Shown in pieces: positions 8,300 through 17,123 of a stretch of DNA of 64,000 nucleotides. Both the position numbers and the translations under genes were made by a program. The notes under the pieces were generated by a model that saw only the letters and a list, made by a program, of their open reading frames with translations, was not told where the DNA came from and ran no database searches. The DNA comes from CAYLMM01 sp964384825 (GTDB taxonomy: Bacteria > Krumholzibacteriota > Krumholzibacteriia > LZORAL124-64-63). Every line of letters starts with the position of its first letter. Position 1 is the first letter of the stretch. The stretch is taken from positions 12,437 to 76,436 of the forward strand of contig CAYLMM010000006.1 of the NCBI GenBank assembly GCA_964384825.1, given 5' to 3'.

Positions 8300-9028
8300 A
8301 TGAGCTACGCGATTCTCGGAGACATCCACGCCAACATCGAGGCCCTGACCGCGGTCCTGGCCGAGGCCGGGCGTCTGGGCGCCGACCGGATCTTCTGCGT
8401 CGGCGACGTGGTCGGCTACAACGCCAGTCCCGTCGAATGCGTCGATCTGCTCATGGGCTCGGAGATCGAGGGCGTCGTCCTGGGCAATCACGACGCCGCG
8501 GCCGCCGGCGAGAGCGACCTGCCCTGCTACAACCCCATGGCCGCCGCGTCCATGGCCTGGACCCGCGCACGGCTGCGGCCCGAACAGAGGCGATGGCTCG
8601 GGGCGCTGCCGATGAGCATCCGCGTCGACGACGACATGACCTTGGTGCATGCCTCTCTCGAAAGCCCCGGCCTCTGGTCTTACGTGCTGGACGATGAATC
8701 CGCCCGGGGCAGCCTCGAGATGCTCGACACCCAGGTCTGCTTCTACGGCCACGTGCACATCCCCCGGGTCTTCCGCAGCAACGGTCCGGGTTCGGGCGCT
8801 CCGCTGGCCGACATCCGGCTCGATCCGGGAACGCGCTACCTGATCAACGTCGGCAGCGTGGGCCAGCCCCGCGACCGCGATCCCCGGGCGGCGCTGGTGA
8901 TCTTCGACCCCGCGGCCGGGACGGTCGCGCTGCACCGGGTCGAATACGATGTCGACGGCGCCTGCAGGCGGATCCTGGATGCGGGACTTCCGTCGCGGTT
9001 GGCCGAGCGCCTGAAAGAGGGCCGCTGA
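8300..9028 (+). CDS. Calcineurin-like metallophosphoesterase
   Basis: A 242-residue phosphoesterase of the YfcE/MJ0936-like class. The metal-binding motifs are all visible: GDIHAN (7-12), GDVVGYNASP (37-46), GNHDA (64-68) and GHVHIP (about 151-156), with a further DPGTRYLINVGSVGQPRD strand typical of this subgroup. These enzymes use two metal ions to hydrolyse phosphodiesters or phosphomonoesters; the in vivo substrate is often unknown. The ATG at 8300 begins directly at the family core. Its promoter should lie in the 8055-8299 gap shared with the divergent aminotransferase. A weak TTGCCA/TATTCA pair at 8193-8221 is a candidate. Confidence 0.9.
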   Translation: MSYAILGDIHANIEALTAVLAEAGRLGADRIFCVGDVVGYNASPVECVDLLMGSEIEGVVLGNHDAAAAGESDLPCYNPMAAASMAWTRARLRPEQRRWLGALPMSIRVDDDMTLVHASLESPGLWSYVLDDESARGSLEMLDTQVCFYGHVHIPRVFRSNGPGSGAPLADIRLDPGTRYLINVGSVGQPRDRDPRAALVIFDPAAGTVALHRVEYDVDGACRRILDAGLPSRLAERLKEGR

Positions 9029-9053
9029 GCCCGTTTTCCCACGTAAGGATCCC

Positions 9054-9371
9054 ATGGCCCGCTTCCGGCACGAAGACGACAGCTTCGAGATCGACGACGA
9101 CGGCTTCCTGATCGATCCCGACCTCTGGACGCCCGAACTCGGCGCGGCGATGGCCGCCGCCGACGGCATCGCCGAACTGGGCGACGAGCACAGGCGCGTG
9201 ATGAACTTCATCCGCGAGCACTGGCTCGCCCACGGCGCGGCGCCGATGATCCGGGTGCTCTGCCGCGAGACCGGCCTCTCCCTGCTGCGGATCTACGATC
9301 TCTTCCCCGACGGTCCCACCCGCGGCGCCTGCCGCTACGCCGGCCTGCCCAAGCCCGACGGCTGCGTCTGA
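9054..9371 (+). CDS. dsrC: DsrC/TusE family sulfur-carrier protein with both redox cysteines
   Basis: A 105-residue small protein of the DsrC/TusE/DsvC family. The flexible C-terminal arm ends in LPKPDGCV. It contains the penultimate Cys104 and a second Cys93, ten residues apart, which is the C-x10-C-x pattern of true DsrC rather than single-Cys TusE. In sulfate reducers and sulfur oxidisers DsrC carries a trisulfide between dissimilatory sulfite reductase and the DsrMKJOP membrane complex. No dsr gene is visible in this window, so the partner is unknown. It lies 25 bases after the phosphoesterase gene, with TAAGGA upstream of the ATG, so the two may be co-transcribed. Confidence 0.9.
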   Translation: MARFRHEDDSFEIDDDGFLIDPDLWTPELGAAMAAADGIAELGDEHRRVMNFIREHWLAHGAAPMIRVLCRETGLSLLRIYDLFPDGPTRGACRYAGLPKPDGCV

Positions 9372-9376
9372 CCCCC

Positions 9377-9393
9377 CCGGCCCCTTCGGCCGG
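9377..9393 (+). terminator. Short GC hairpin after dsrC
   Basis: A 6-bp stem (CCGGCC/GGCCGG) with a five-base loop begins 5 bases after the dsrC stop. There is no T-tract, so it is only a possible terminator or transcript-end stabiliser. Confidence 0.35.
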
Positions 9394-9413
9394 CGGGTCC
9401 GTTTCGCGCGCGG

Positions 9414-9442
9414 TTGTCTCGCGGCGCGAGAGGGTCTAGACT
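9414..9442 (+). promoter_or_regulatory. Candidate sigma70-type promoter for the DUF885 lipoprotein
   Basis: TTGTCT (9414-9419) and TAGACT (9437-9442) are separated by exactly 17 bases; each matches consensus at four of six positions. They lie about 70 bases upstream of the lipoprotein ATG. Confidence 0.4.
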
Positions 9443-9513
9443 GCGGGGGCGGTCGCCGCGCAGAACCGGCGCCGCCTCGATCGGTCCCTCCAGAGAAAAA
9501 GGGGTGTCACGAT

Positions 9514-11247
9514 ATGAAGATGCCGCGGTTGATCCCGTTCGCCCTGTTGATGGTCCTGCTCGTCGCCGGCTGCGGCCGCGGTCCCGACCAGGACGAGATC
9601 TTCGTCGACCTGGCCGGGCGCTGCCTGTCCGGGATGCGGGCCCTGGAGCCGGAATGGGCCACCGAGCTCGGCGACCACCGTTTCGACGACCGGCTCGCCG
9701 ATCATTCCGAGGCCGGTTACGAGGCCCGGCGCGTCTTCTGCGCCGCCTATCTCGATTCCCTCGAATCGATCCGGCCGAACAGGCTCGACGAGGTGAACCG
9801 GATCGATTACCGGATCCTGGTCAACGCCCTCGAGGGCCGCCTCTACGAATACGAGGAGATCCGGGAGTACCGGTGGAATCCGCTGCGCTACAACGTCGGC
9901 GGCGCGATCTACTCGCTGCTCGCCCGTGATTTCGCCCCGATCCGCGAGCGGCTGATCGCGGTGAAGGGCCGCCTGGAGGACGTTCCGGCCGTGCTCGCCG
10001 CCGCGAGGGAGAACATCGACCGCGCGCCGCGGGTGCACGTCGAGACGGCCATCGTCCAGAACCGGGGCAACATCACCCTGGTGATGGATGATCTGAAGGG
10101 CTTCCTCGACCACGAGCCCGACCTGATCCCCGAAATGCGCGACGCCAGGGCCGGCGCCATCGCCGCCCTGGAGAGCTACGGGTCCTGGCTCGAGGGCACG
10201 CTGCTGCCCGCGGCCGACGAGGATTTCCGTCTCGGCGAGCAGAAGTTCGCCCGCAAGCTGCGGTACACCCTCGATTCCGACCGCACGCCCGACGACATCA
10301 TCGAGACCGCCGAACGCGACCTGGCCGCCACCCGCGCGCGCATGGCCGAGGTGGCGCGGCCGCTGTACGCGTCCTATTTCCCCGAGCGGATGCAGAACGG
10401 CCCCGAACCCGACGAGCAGGAACTGATCGGCGCCGTCCTGGACCGCCTGGCCGAGCAGAGGCCGGACAACGGGACGATCGTCGAGAAGGCCAGGGCCACC
10501 CTGCGGGCCTGCACCGATTTCGTCCGGGATAAGGATCTGGTGACCCTGCCCGAGGATCCGGTGCGGATCATCGTGATGCCCGAGTTCCAGCGCGGGGTGG
10601 CGATCGCCTACTGCGACGCGCCCGGGCCGCTGGACGAGGGCCTGCCCACCTTCTTCGCCATCTCGCCGACGCCCGCCGACTGGTCCGCCGAACGGGTCGA
10701 GTCGTATTTCCGCGAGTACAACGACTACATGCTGAAGGATCTGACCATCCACGAGGCCATGCCCGGCCACTACCTGCAGCTGGCCCACGCCAACGCCTTC
10801 GAGGCGCCGACGATCATCCGCTCGATGCTCTCGAGCGGCGTGTTCGTCGAGGGCTGGGCGACCTACGCCGAGCACCTGATGTCCGAGCAGGGATTCGGCG
10901 GACCCGAAACCACGATGCAGCAGCTGAAGATGCGGCTGCGGCTGATCATCAACGCCATGCTCGACCAGGGGATCCATTGCCGCGGCATGACCCGCGAGCA
11001 GGCGATGGATCTGATGATGAACCAGGGATTCCAGGAGGAGGGCGAGGCCCACGGCAAGTGGCGCCGCGCCTGCATGAGTTCGACCCAGCTCTCGACCTAC
11101 TACGTGGGCAACATCGAGGTCAAGAGGCTGCGGGCCGACTACCACGCCAAGCACCGCGCCGATTTTTCGGAGAAGGCCTTCCACGACGAGCTGCTGTCGT
11201 TCGGCTCGCCGGCTCCGAAATACGTGCGGGAGCTGATGGACCTCTAG
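9514..11247 (+). CDS. DUF885 family lipoprotein, putative zinc metallopeptidase
   Basis: A 577-residue protein with a lipoprotein signal peptide: positive start, hydrophobic core and lipobox LVAGC with Cys at about 21. The mature part matches the DUF885 family in length and layout. Near the C-terminal third it has HEAMPGHYLQ (about 413-422), the family's HExxPGH zinc-ligand motif, followed by a GWATYAEHL segment carrying the expected third ligand glutamate. The family is related to M3-like gluzincins and is thought to hydrolyse peptides, but substrates are unproven. It should be anchored in a membrane facing the periplasm. An RBS-like AAAGGGG precedes the ATG. Confidence 0.85.
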   Translation: MKMPRLIPFALLMVLLVAGCGRGPDQDEIFVDLAGRCLSGMRALEPEWATELGDHRFDDRLADHSEAGYEARRVFCAAYLDSLESIRPNRLDEVNRIDYRILVNALEGRLYEYEEIREYRWNPLRYNVGGAIYSLLARDFAPIRERLIAVKGRLEDVPAVLAAARENIDRAPRVHVETAIVQNRGNITLVMDDLKGFLDHEPDLIPEMRDARAGAIAALESYGSWLEGTLLPAADEDFRLGEQKFARKLRYTLDSDRTPDDIIETAERDLAATRARMAEVARPLYASYFPERMQNGPEPDEQELIGAVLDRLAEQRPDNGTIVEKARATLRACTDFVRDKDLVTLPEDPVRIIVMPEFQRGVAIAYCDAPGPLDEGLPTFFAISPTPADWSAERVESYFREYNDYMLKDLTIHEAMPGHYLQLAHANAFEAPTIIRSMLSSGVFVEGWATYAEHLMSEQGFGGPETTMQQLKMRLRLIINAMLDQGIHCRGMTREQAMDLMMNQGFQEEGEAHGKWRRACMSSTQLSTYYVGNIEVKRLRADYHAKHRADFSEKAFHDELLSFGSPAPKYVRELMDL

Positions 11248-11276
11248 GGAACGGCCGCGGCCCGGACGCCGCGGTT

Positions 11277-12098
11277 CTATGCGGGCGGCTGGCAGGACGG
11301 GCAGAAATGCGTCGACCTGCCGGCCGCCCGGATCTTCTGCAGGGTCGTTCCGCAATCGCGGCACGGCTCCCCGTCGCGCTGGAAGACCCTCAGCTTGCGC
11401 CGGAAGTTGCCAGGCCGGCCGTCGAACCCCGCGAAATTCAGGAAGGTCGTGCCGCCGTGGTCGATCGCCAGGCGCAGCACCCCCTTGACGGCGCGGTGCA
11501 GCCGCCGGAGTTCGCCGTCGTCGAGGTCGCAGGGGCGGCGCAGGGGGTGCAGCCGGGCGCGGAAGAGGGCCTCGTCGGCGTAGATGTTGCCGATCCCGCT
11601 GGCGATCCCCTGGTCCAGCAGCGCCGCCTTCAGCGGGCAGCGGCGATGGGCGAAGCGCGCCTTCCATTCCCTCAGCCCGATCTCCAGCATGTCCGGCCCC
11701 ACGTGATCCATGCACCGCGGCGCCTCGCCGTCCTCGACCAGGGTCAGACGGCCGAACTTGCGCTGGTCGCGGAAATGGGCGAGCCGGCCCTCGAAGTCGA
11801 AAGTGGCGCGGACCTGGCGATCGGGCGCGTAATCGGGATGGATGAGGAACTGGCCGGTCATCCGCAGGTGGATCATCAGGTAGGAGGCGTCGCCGTCGTC
11901 GCCGGCGAAGGTCAGCAGCATGTACTTGCCGCGGCGGCGGACGGTGGTCAGCCTCTTGCGCAGCAGGGCGCGGCGCACGGCCCGGGCCGAGGGTTCGCAG
12001 CAGCCGGCCCACCCGGTGCGCAGGGCGGTCAGGCGCCGTCCGGCCAGCAGATCGCGCAGGGCGCGGGCGACGTTCTCGACCTCGGGCAGCTCGGGCAT
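11277..12098 (-). CDS. mutM: Formamidopyrimidine-DNA glycosylase (Fpg/MutM)
   Basis: A 273-residue bifunctional DNA glycosylase/AP lyase that removes 8-oxoguanine and formamidopyrimidines. The catalytic N-terminus PELPEV (Pro2, Glu3, Glu6) is intact. A conserved Lys lies in RRGKYMLL (about 56-63). The helix-two-turn-helix segment has GIASGIGNIYADEALF. The C-terminal zinc finger has cysteines 246, 249, 266 and 269, so this is Fpg rather than endonuclease VIII-like. The start ATG gives the mature Pro2 directly. It follows the J-domain gene by one base on the same strand, so the two are probably co-transcribed, and it converges with the DUF885 gene. Confidence 0.96.
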   Translation of the reverse strand: MPELPEVENVARALRDLLAGRRLTALRTGWAGCCEPSARAVRRALLRKRLTTVRRRGKYMLLTFAGDDGDASYLMIHLRMTGQFLIHPDYAPDRQVRATFDFEGRLAHFRDQRKFGRLTLVEDGEAPRCMDHVGPDMLEIGLREWKARFAHRRCPLKAALLDQGIASGIGNIYADEALFRARLHPLRRPCDLDDGELRRLHRAVKGVLRLAIDHGGTTFLNFAGFDGRPGNFRRKLRVFQRDGEPCRDCGTTLQKIRAAGRSTHFCPSCQPPA

Positions 12099-12099
12099 C

Positions 12100-12894
12100 C
12101 TAGAAGCCTCGCTCCTTCTTGATGTTGCCGTAGGCCTCGTTGACCTTCTGCAGCTTCTCCTTGGCGAAGGTCATGAAATCCTCGGGCAGCCCCTTGGACG
12201 TGATCACGTCGGGATGGTACTCGCGGGCCAGCTTGCGGTAGGCCTTCTTAACCTCGACGTCGGTGGCGTCGGGAGCGACGCCCAGGACCTCGTAGGCCTC
12301 CGAACCCGCGCCGCCGGAGGCGAACATGGCGCGGGCCTCGGCGTAGTCGCGCTCCGAAAGGCCCAGGTCGCGGGCCACATCGCGGATCAGCGACTCCTCG
12401 GCCGGATGCAGGCTGCCGTCGGCCATCGCCACCTGCAGCAGCATGCTGACCAGGTCGCGCAGGCGTCCGGGCTGGTGGCCGAGCAGCTCGCGGATCTGGC
12501 CCGTGTAGGCCGAGGCGGGTTCGCCGGCGTCGCGGGCCTGGTTGAAGATCTTCGCGGCGATGCGCCGGTCCTCGGCGGGCATGCCCATGCGGTCGCGCAG
12601 GAAGGAATCGAAGGCCGCGACCTCTTCGCGGGTGACCCGGCCGTCGGCCTTGGCCACCTTGGCCGCCAGACCGATCAGCGCCACCATGAAGGCGGTCTGG
12701 GCCGCGCGGGGATCGGTGCGGGCGTGCGCGGCGCGGTAGCCGCCGGCCCCGTAGATGCGGGCTCCGGGGTGGGCCCGACCCGCCGATCCGTTCTCCCCGA
12801 GCCGCGAACCCAGCGAACCGCCGATCAGGGCGCCGATCGGTCCCCCCATCATGAAACCCAAAGAACCTCCGACAAGCGCTCCCAGCAGACCCAT
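12100..12894 (-). CDS. DjlA-like TerB and J-domain co-chaperone
   Basis: A 264-residue protein with three parts: a Gly-rich membrane-like N-terminus (about 1-30, GALVGG/GGPIGALIGG), a TerB-like helical domain (about 68-175) and a C-terminal DnaJ domain (about 197-264) with the HPD tripeptide at 227-229. This order is that of DjlA, which stimulates DnaK at the inner membrane. The TerB segment has the acidic KADGRVTREE and MADGSLHPAEE repeats that mark the family. The start at 12894 follows GAGAAAGG; an in-frame extension upstream lacks similarity. The N-terminus resembles a glycine zipper more than DjlA's classic single helix, so membrane topology is uncertain. Confidence 0.88.
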   Translation of the reverse strand: MGLLGALVGGSLGFMMGGPIGALIGGSLGSRLGENGSAGRAHPGARIYGAGGYRAAHARTDPRAAQTAFMVALIGLAAKVAKADGRVTREEVAAFDSFLRDRMGMPAEDRRIAAKIFNQARDAGEPASAYTGQIRELLGHQPGRLRDLVSMLLQVAMADGSLHPAEESLIRDVARDLGLSERDYAEARAMFASGGAGSEAYEVLGVAPDATDVEVKKAYRKLAREYHPDVITSKGLPEDFMTFAKEKLQKVNEAYGNIKKERGF

Positions 12895-13098
12895 TTTCCA
12901 TGCCTTTCTCGTGGCGGCCGTGCAGGCCGAGTGACGCGATCCGGTCGAAAAGATAATCCAAGTCTGCCCGACGGGGAAAGCGGTGCTATTATTGGGGGAA
13001 ACCATTCACGACGGCATCCCCGGCCGGGTTGCGCGTCGTGTTGTACGCATCCGGACGTTTCCCGTTCCGTCACCGCGCAGAGAAAGAAGTCGCCGACC

Positions 13099-14928
13099 AT
13101 GTCCGAGTCCGCCGCAACCGGAGCCGCCGTCGAACGTTCCGCCATTCCCGTGCAGGATCAATGGAACCTGGACCGCATCTTTCCCGACATCGACAGATGG
13201 GAGGCCGAGTTCGCCGCCATCGAGGCCGAACTCGCGGCGCTGGAAGCGTTGCGGGGGTCGCTGTCGAAGTCCGGCGCCGCCCTGCTGGCGGGGCTGGACC
13301 GGATTCTCGACGCCGGCCGCCGGCTCGAGGTCGTCTACGTCCACGCCTCGATGACCAGCGACCAGGACACCCGCGTGGGCGAGAACACGGCGCGCAAGGG
13401 CCGGGCCGGCACCCTGAGCGTGCGCTACGCCGAGGCCACGAGTTGGCTCGAACCCGAATTGCTGGCGCTCGACGACGCGAAGCTCGAGCGGTTCCTGGCC
13501 GAGGAGCCCGGCCTGGAGCTCTACGACCATTACCTGGACGACATCCGGCGCCACCGCGAGCACACCCTCGACCCCGGGCGCGAGGCCCTGCTGGCCGCGG
13601 CCGGCAACATGGCCCGCGGCGCGAGCGCGGTTTTCAGCGCCCTGGACAACGCAGACATCAAATTTCCCGCGGTGCCGGACGAGAAGGGACGGCGGGTCGA
13701 GCTGACCAAGGCCCGCTACACGCGCCTGGTCCGCGCTGACGACCGCGAGGTGCGCCGCGGCGCCTTCGAGGCGTTCATGGACACCTACGGCGGTTACATC
13801 AACACGCTGGCGGCCAACCTCGACTCCAACATCCGCAACCACGTCTTCTTCGCCCGGGCGCGGAACTACGCCGACACCCTCGAGGCCGCCCTGCATCCAA
13901 ACGCGGTGCCGGTCTCGGTCTTCCATTCGCTGATCGAGACGGTGAACGCGAACATCGAGACCATCCATCGCTACACGCGGCTGAAGAAGCGGGTGCTGGG
14001 CCTGGACCGTCTGCGCGAGTTCGATCTCTACGTGCCGCTGTTCACCGCCGGGCGCTTCAGCTTCGACTACCGGCGCGGCTGCGGGACGATGCTCGAGGCG
14101 CTGGCGCCCCTGGGCGACGAGTATCTCGAGGTGGTGCGCAAGGGTCTGGGCGACCGCTGGATCGACGTGCACGAGAACCAGGGCAAGCGCAGCGGAGCCT
14201 ATTCCAGCGGGGCCTACGGCACCGATCCCTACATCCTGCTGAACTGGAGCGACCAGCTGCGCGACACCTTCACCCTGGCGCACGAGATGGGCCATTCGAT
14301 GCATTCCTGGCTGGCTTCGCACAACCAGCCCTACGTCTACGGCGACTATCCGATCTTCACCGCCGAGGTGGCCTCGACCTTCAACGAGGCCCTGTTGATG
14401 GACCATCTGCTCGCGACAACCGACGACCGCGACCGGCGCCTGTTCCTGCTGGACGTCTATCTCGACCAGATCAACAGCACCGTGTTTCGGCAGACGATGT
14501 TCGCGGAGTTCGAGCTGGCGGCCCATCGGGCCGGCGAGGCGGGCGAGACCCTGACCGCCGATTGGCTGGACGAGACGTACATGGGGATCCTGGGCCGCTA
14601 CTGGGGTCCGGAGGCCGAACTCGATCCGGCGCGCAGCCCGCGCACCTGGTGCCGCATCCCCCACTTCTACTACAAGTACTACGTGTACCAGTACGCCACG
14701 GCCTTCGCCGCCTCGACCGCCCTTTCGCGAAGGGTGCAGGCCGGCGGAACGGCCGAACGCGAGCAGTACCTGGGCTTCATGCGTTCGGGCAACAGCCGCT
14801 ATCCGGTCGATACCCTGGCCCGCGCGGGCGTCGATGTCACGGGTCCCGGTCCGGTCGAGGACGTCTTCGCCCTGTTCTCCGACCTGCTGGACGAGGCCGA
14901 GAAACTGATCGAACCGGAGGTTCGCTGA
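13099..14928 (+). CDS. pepF: Oligoendopeptidase F (M3 family)
   Basis: A 609-residue M3B-family zinc metallopeptidase, the usual PepF length. The catalytic HEMGH sits at 395-399 and the third ligand is E423 in the TAEVASTFNEALL helix. The conserved C-terminal IPHFYYKYYVYQYATAF block is present. The N-terminus WNLDRIFPD is also typical. PepF cuts short peptides of about 7-17 residues in the cytoplasm; no signal peptide is seen. The start chosen is ATG 13099; the frame stays open far upstream, but that stretch is antisense to the J-domain and mutM genes. The next gene starts in an ATGA-type overlap, so the two are coupled. Confidence 0.96.
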   Translation: MSESAATGAAVERSAIPVQDQWNLDRIFPDIDRWEAEFAAIEAELAALEALRGSLSKSGAALLAGLDRILDAGRRLEVVYVHASMTSDQDTRVGENTARKGRAGTLSVRYAEATSWLEPELLALDDAKLERFLAEEPGLELYDHYLDDIRRHREHTLDPGREALLAAAGNMARGASAVFSALDNADIKFPAVPDEKGRRVELTKARYTRLVRADDREVRRGAFEAFMDTYGGYINTLAANLDSNIRNHVFFARARNYADTLEAALHPNAVPVSVFHSLIETVNANIETIHRYTRLKKRVLGLDRLREFDLYVPLFTAGRFSFDYRRGCGTMLEALAPLGDEYLEVVRKGLGDRWIDVHENQGKRSGAYSSGAYGTDPYILLNWSDQLRDTFTLAHEMGHSMHSWLASHNQPYVYGDYPIFTAEVASTFNEALLMDHLLATTDDRDRRLFLLDVYLDQINSTVFRQTMFAEFELAAHRAGEAGETLTADWLDETYMGILGRYWGPEAELDPARSPRTWCRIPHFYYKYYVYQYATAFAASTALSRRVQAGGTAEREQYLGFMRSGNSRYPVDTLARAGVDVTGPGPVEDVFALFSDLLDEAEKLIEPEVR

Positions 14929-15545
14929 TGCGCCGCCCGTCGCTCCTGGCCGTCGTGATGTTCCTTCTCTGCGCGCTTTCGGCCGGCCCGTCGGCCGCGG
15001 CCGTCCGGGACGCCGCCCGCGCGTCGTTCCCGGATCCCGCCGCGCGGTCCGACTCCACCGCGATCGACAGGCCCGTGCGGGGGGCGTTTTCGCCCGAGGG
15101 CCGCTTCCGCATCCTCTGGCCCGACGGATGCTCCAAGATCCGCACCCGGTCCTATCCGGCCACTGATCCGGCGGCCCCGGACACCCTGGGCCGCGTCGAC
15201 GTCTTCTGCGACAACGCGGAGCAGGGAGCCGGCGGAACGATGGTGATCGAGCTGTTCTCCGCTCCCGGCCGGGAGGCCTTCACGCCCGCCGACATCACCG
15301 AAATGATCGGCTCGCTGGTCGTGCGCTCGGGCCAGACGATCACGCGCCAGGGTCCGGTCGAACGTTTCGCGACGACCGGGGTCCGGGTCCTGGCCCGCGA
15401 GAAGGGCGGATCGCAGGCTTCCTGGATCGAGGGATTCAAGATCAAGGGGCGGATCTTCGTGCTGATGGCCTGGGGCCTCGAAGACGTTCTGTACAAGGAT
15501 CCCGAAATCAGCCGTTTCTTCGCGAGCCTCGAGGTTCTGGACTGA
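14928..15545 (+). CDS. Exported protein of unknown function
   Basis: A 205-residue protein with a clear Sec signal peptide (about 1-25, ending in GPSAAAV). The mature part contains no family I recognise. It has a predicted mixed alpha/beta core (about 55-205) with two cysteines, C68 and C90, that could form a disulfide. The ATG overlaps the pepF stop by one base, so it is translated after pepF and probably co-expressed. Its periplasmic location means it does not simply assist the cytoplasmic peptidase. The C-terminal part resembles small stress or lipid-binding envelope proteins only in general composition. No function is assigned. Confidence 0.75.
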   Translation: MRRPSLLAVVMFLLCALSAGPSAAAVRDAARASFPDPAARSDSTAIDRPVRGAFSPEGRFRILWPDGCSKIRTRSYPATDPAAPDTLGRVDVFCDNAEQGAGGTMVIELFSAPGREAFTPADITEMIGSLVVRSGQTITRQGPVERFATTGVRVLAREKGGSQASWIEGFKIKGRIFVLMAWGLEDVLYKDPEISRFFASLEVLD

Positions 15546-15576
15546 TTCCGCGACTTTTGCGGAAACCCCACCATGG

Positions 15577-15605
15577 TTGCCTTGATTGTCCTGCTGATGT
15601 ATACT
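15577..15605 (+). promoter_or_regulatory. Candidate sigma70-type promoter
   Basis: TTGCCT (15577-15582) and TATACT (15600-15605) have 17-base spacing; four and five of six positions match consensus. The start would be near 15612, giving a leader of about 33 bases before the ATG at 15645. Confidence 0.5.
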
Positions 15606-15644
15606 GCTTCAGTGCCGCAGATATGATCAGCAAGGGGATCGGGG

Positions 15645-16244
15645 ATGAACGGTAGGGAAAAGTCCTCGAACGCTGCGGCTCCTCCCGGCCTTGCCCACGC
15701 CGGAGTGGACCGGGAGGATCTTTACGCCCCGTCCCGACCCGTCCGGGTCATCGTCACCCCGCTTTCCGCTCCCCTGATCCATCCGCTTTCCAAGCGCGAC
15801 GTCCAGCGCGTGCTGACCGTCCTGCCCGAGGAGACGACCGCCGGCCTGCGCTCGGTGAGCCTGCTCGCGGACCGATGGACCCACGAAGGCCTGCCGGTGC
15901 TGGCGACCTACCGCCGCGAGGGGTTCCTGCGCCTGCACGCGGTGTCGTCGCTTCCCTGGCGTCTGAACATACCCGACCGGTGGACGTCGGAGCTGGGCCG
16001 CTGCGGAGCCGACATCGCCGAGGATGGCGAAACGCGGGTCGTGACGTGGACGAAGGACCAGCTGCGCCTGTTCTACGTCACCGGCGTGCTGCTGCCGGGC
16101 CTGGCGCGCCATCGGCGCGAGCGCGGCGGCGGTCCGGAGCCCTCGCCGGTGGTGCGGTCCCTGGATCAGACCGAAGGCCCCTGGCTGGTGACCGACACGG
16201 CCCTGAAGCAGTGGGCGGCGTTCCTGGCCGAGGATTCCCTCTAG
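15645..16244 (+). CDS. Conserved-looking hypothetical protein
   Basis: A 199-residue soluble protein that I do not recognise. The first 30 residues are low-complexity and probably disordered. The core (about 32-165) alternates strands and helices, with Pro- and Arg-rich segments and a single hydrophobic helix near 143-155 (RLFYVTGVLLPGLARH) that is followed by basic residues. There is no signal peptide or membrane span. A good promoter-like site and a GGGGAT site precede the ATG. It is a single-gene unit that converges on the cohesin-like protein gene with only 31 bases between them. Confidence 0.7.
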   Translation: MNGREKSSNAAAPPGLAHAGVDREDLYAPSRPVRVIVTPLSAPLIHPLSKRDVQRVLTVLPEETTAGLRSVSLLADRWTHEGLPVLATYRREGFLRLHAVSSLPWRLNIPDRWTSELGRCGADIAEDGETRVVTWTKDQLRLFYVTGVLLPGLARHRRERGGGPEPSPVVRSLDQTEGPWLVTDTALKQWAAFLAEDSL

Positions 16245-16275
16245 AGATTCCCGATCATTCCGCGAAAGCGACGGA

Positions 16276-17100
16276 TCACTTCAGCAGGACGCCCCGGGCG
16301 CGGGCGAGCCCGCCGTCGGCCGTCCGCAGGACGAAGAGGTAGGCGCCGCTCGCGGCGGTTCCGGCGGCGGAGGCGTCCGGCGACCAGTCCAGCACGGCGC
16401 CTCGATGATCGAGGTCGCCGCGCCAAGGGGTGTCGATCAGCCGGCCGCGCAGGTCGTAGACATCGAGCCGGGCCGGGCCGGTCGCGGGAGCGGAGAACGA
16501 GAGCCGGGTGCGGGGATTGAAGGGATTCGGGGCGAGCTGCAGCGAAGGCCGCGGCCCGGGCGTCGGAACGACTCCCGTGAGGTTTTCGTCGGTCACCGTG
16601 ACGCGGACCCGGTCGAGCCGGATCTCGCCGGTGATCAGGTCGCCGGCCGGATCGAAGAGCCTGACCTCGACCGCCACGACGCCCGAGACGCCCATTCCGT
16701 TGGCCGCGCAGTTCCAGACGTAGAGCTCGCCGGGCGCGTGGATGACGTACTGGGCGCCCATGGCCACCACCGCGCCGTGCCAGGTGCCGGGAACATCGTT
16801 CTCGAACGTCTTCCACACCGACACCCCGTCGTAGACCGCGCCCGGGACGCCCGAGACGCTGGTCAGCACAGCCGGGTCGTAGGTGACCGTCAGCTCGACC
16901 GTGCGCAATTCCAGGGTGTCATCGGTGACGATCGCCAGGGCCAAAGGATCGCCGGCGGTCAGGATGGTGTCGGCCGGAGCGAAACGCAGGATCGCGGTCG
17001 GTTCGTCCGCCGGGGCCGCGAACGCCGGCGTCAGCGCCGGCGACATCGACATCAACAGCAGGGTCGCGGCGATCAGCCAGCTCCGGCGTGCGCATGTCAT
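16276..17100 (-). CDS. Secreted cohesin-like protein with FlgD-like C-terminal domain
   Basis: A 274-residue exported protein. The signal peptide is at about 1-28. Residues 34-170 look like a cohesin-type beta-sandwich: an early strand (AILRFAPADTILTAGD), then VELTVTYDPAVL, and a late GEIRLDRVRVTV strand. After a Pro-rich linker, the C-terminal FlgD Ig-like domain starts with LAPNPFNPRTRLSF (about 195) and ends in a short basic tail. Such endings act as sorting or anchoring signals for surface export in FCB-type bacteria. The RBS GGAAGGGG is 6 bases before the ATG, and the gene lies 23 bases after the stop of the large beta-helix protein, so they are likely one operon. Confidence 0.8.
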   Translation of the reverse strand: MTCARRSWLIAATLLLMSMSPALTPAFAAPADEPTAILRFAPADTILTAGDPLALAIVTDDTLELRTVELTVTYDPAVLTSVSGVPGAVYDGVSVWKTFENDVPGTWHGAVVAMGAQYVIHAPGELYVWNCAANGMGVSGVVAVEVRLFDPAGDLITGEIRLDRVRVTVTDENLTGVVPTPGPRPSLQLAPNPFNPRTRLSFSAPATGPARLDVYDLRGRLIDTPWRGDLDHRGAVLDWSPDASAAGTAASGAYLFVLRTADGGLARARGVLLK

Positions 17101-17123
17101 GGCGTCCCCTTCCCGCAGTCGGC

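Noticed and set aside
11248..11276. Terminator between the DUF885 gene and mutM
   Set aside because: Only a 6-bp stem with wobble extensions and no T-run on either strand.
9436..12012. Minus-strand frame of 858 codons opposite the DUF885 gene and mutM
   Set aside because: Low-complexity composition, and it overlaps two clear genes, mutM in another frame and the DUF885 lipoprotein on the other strand.
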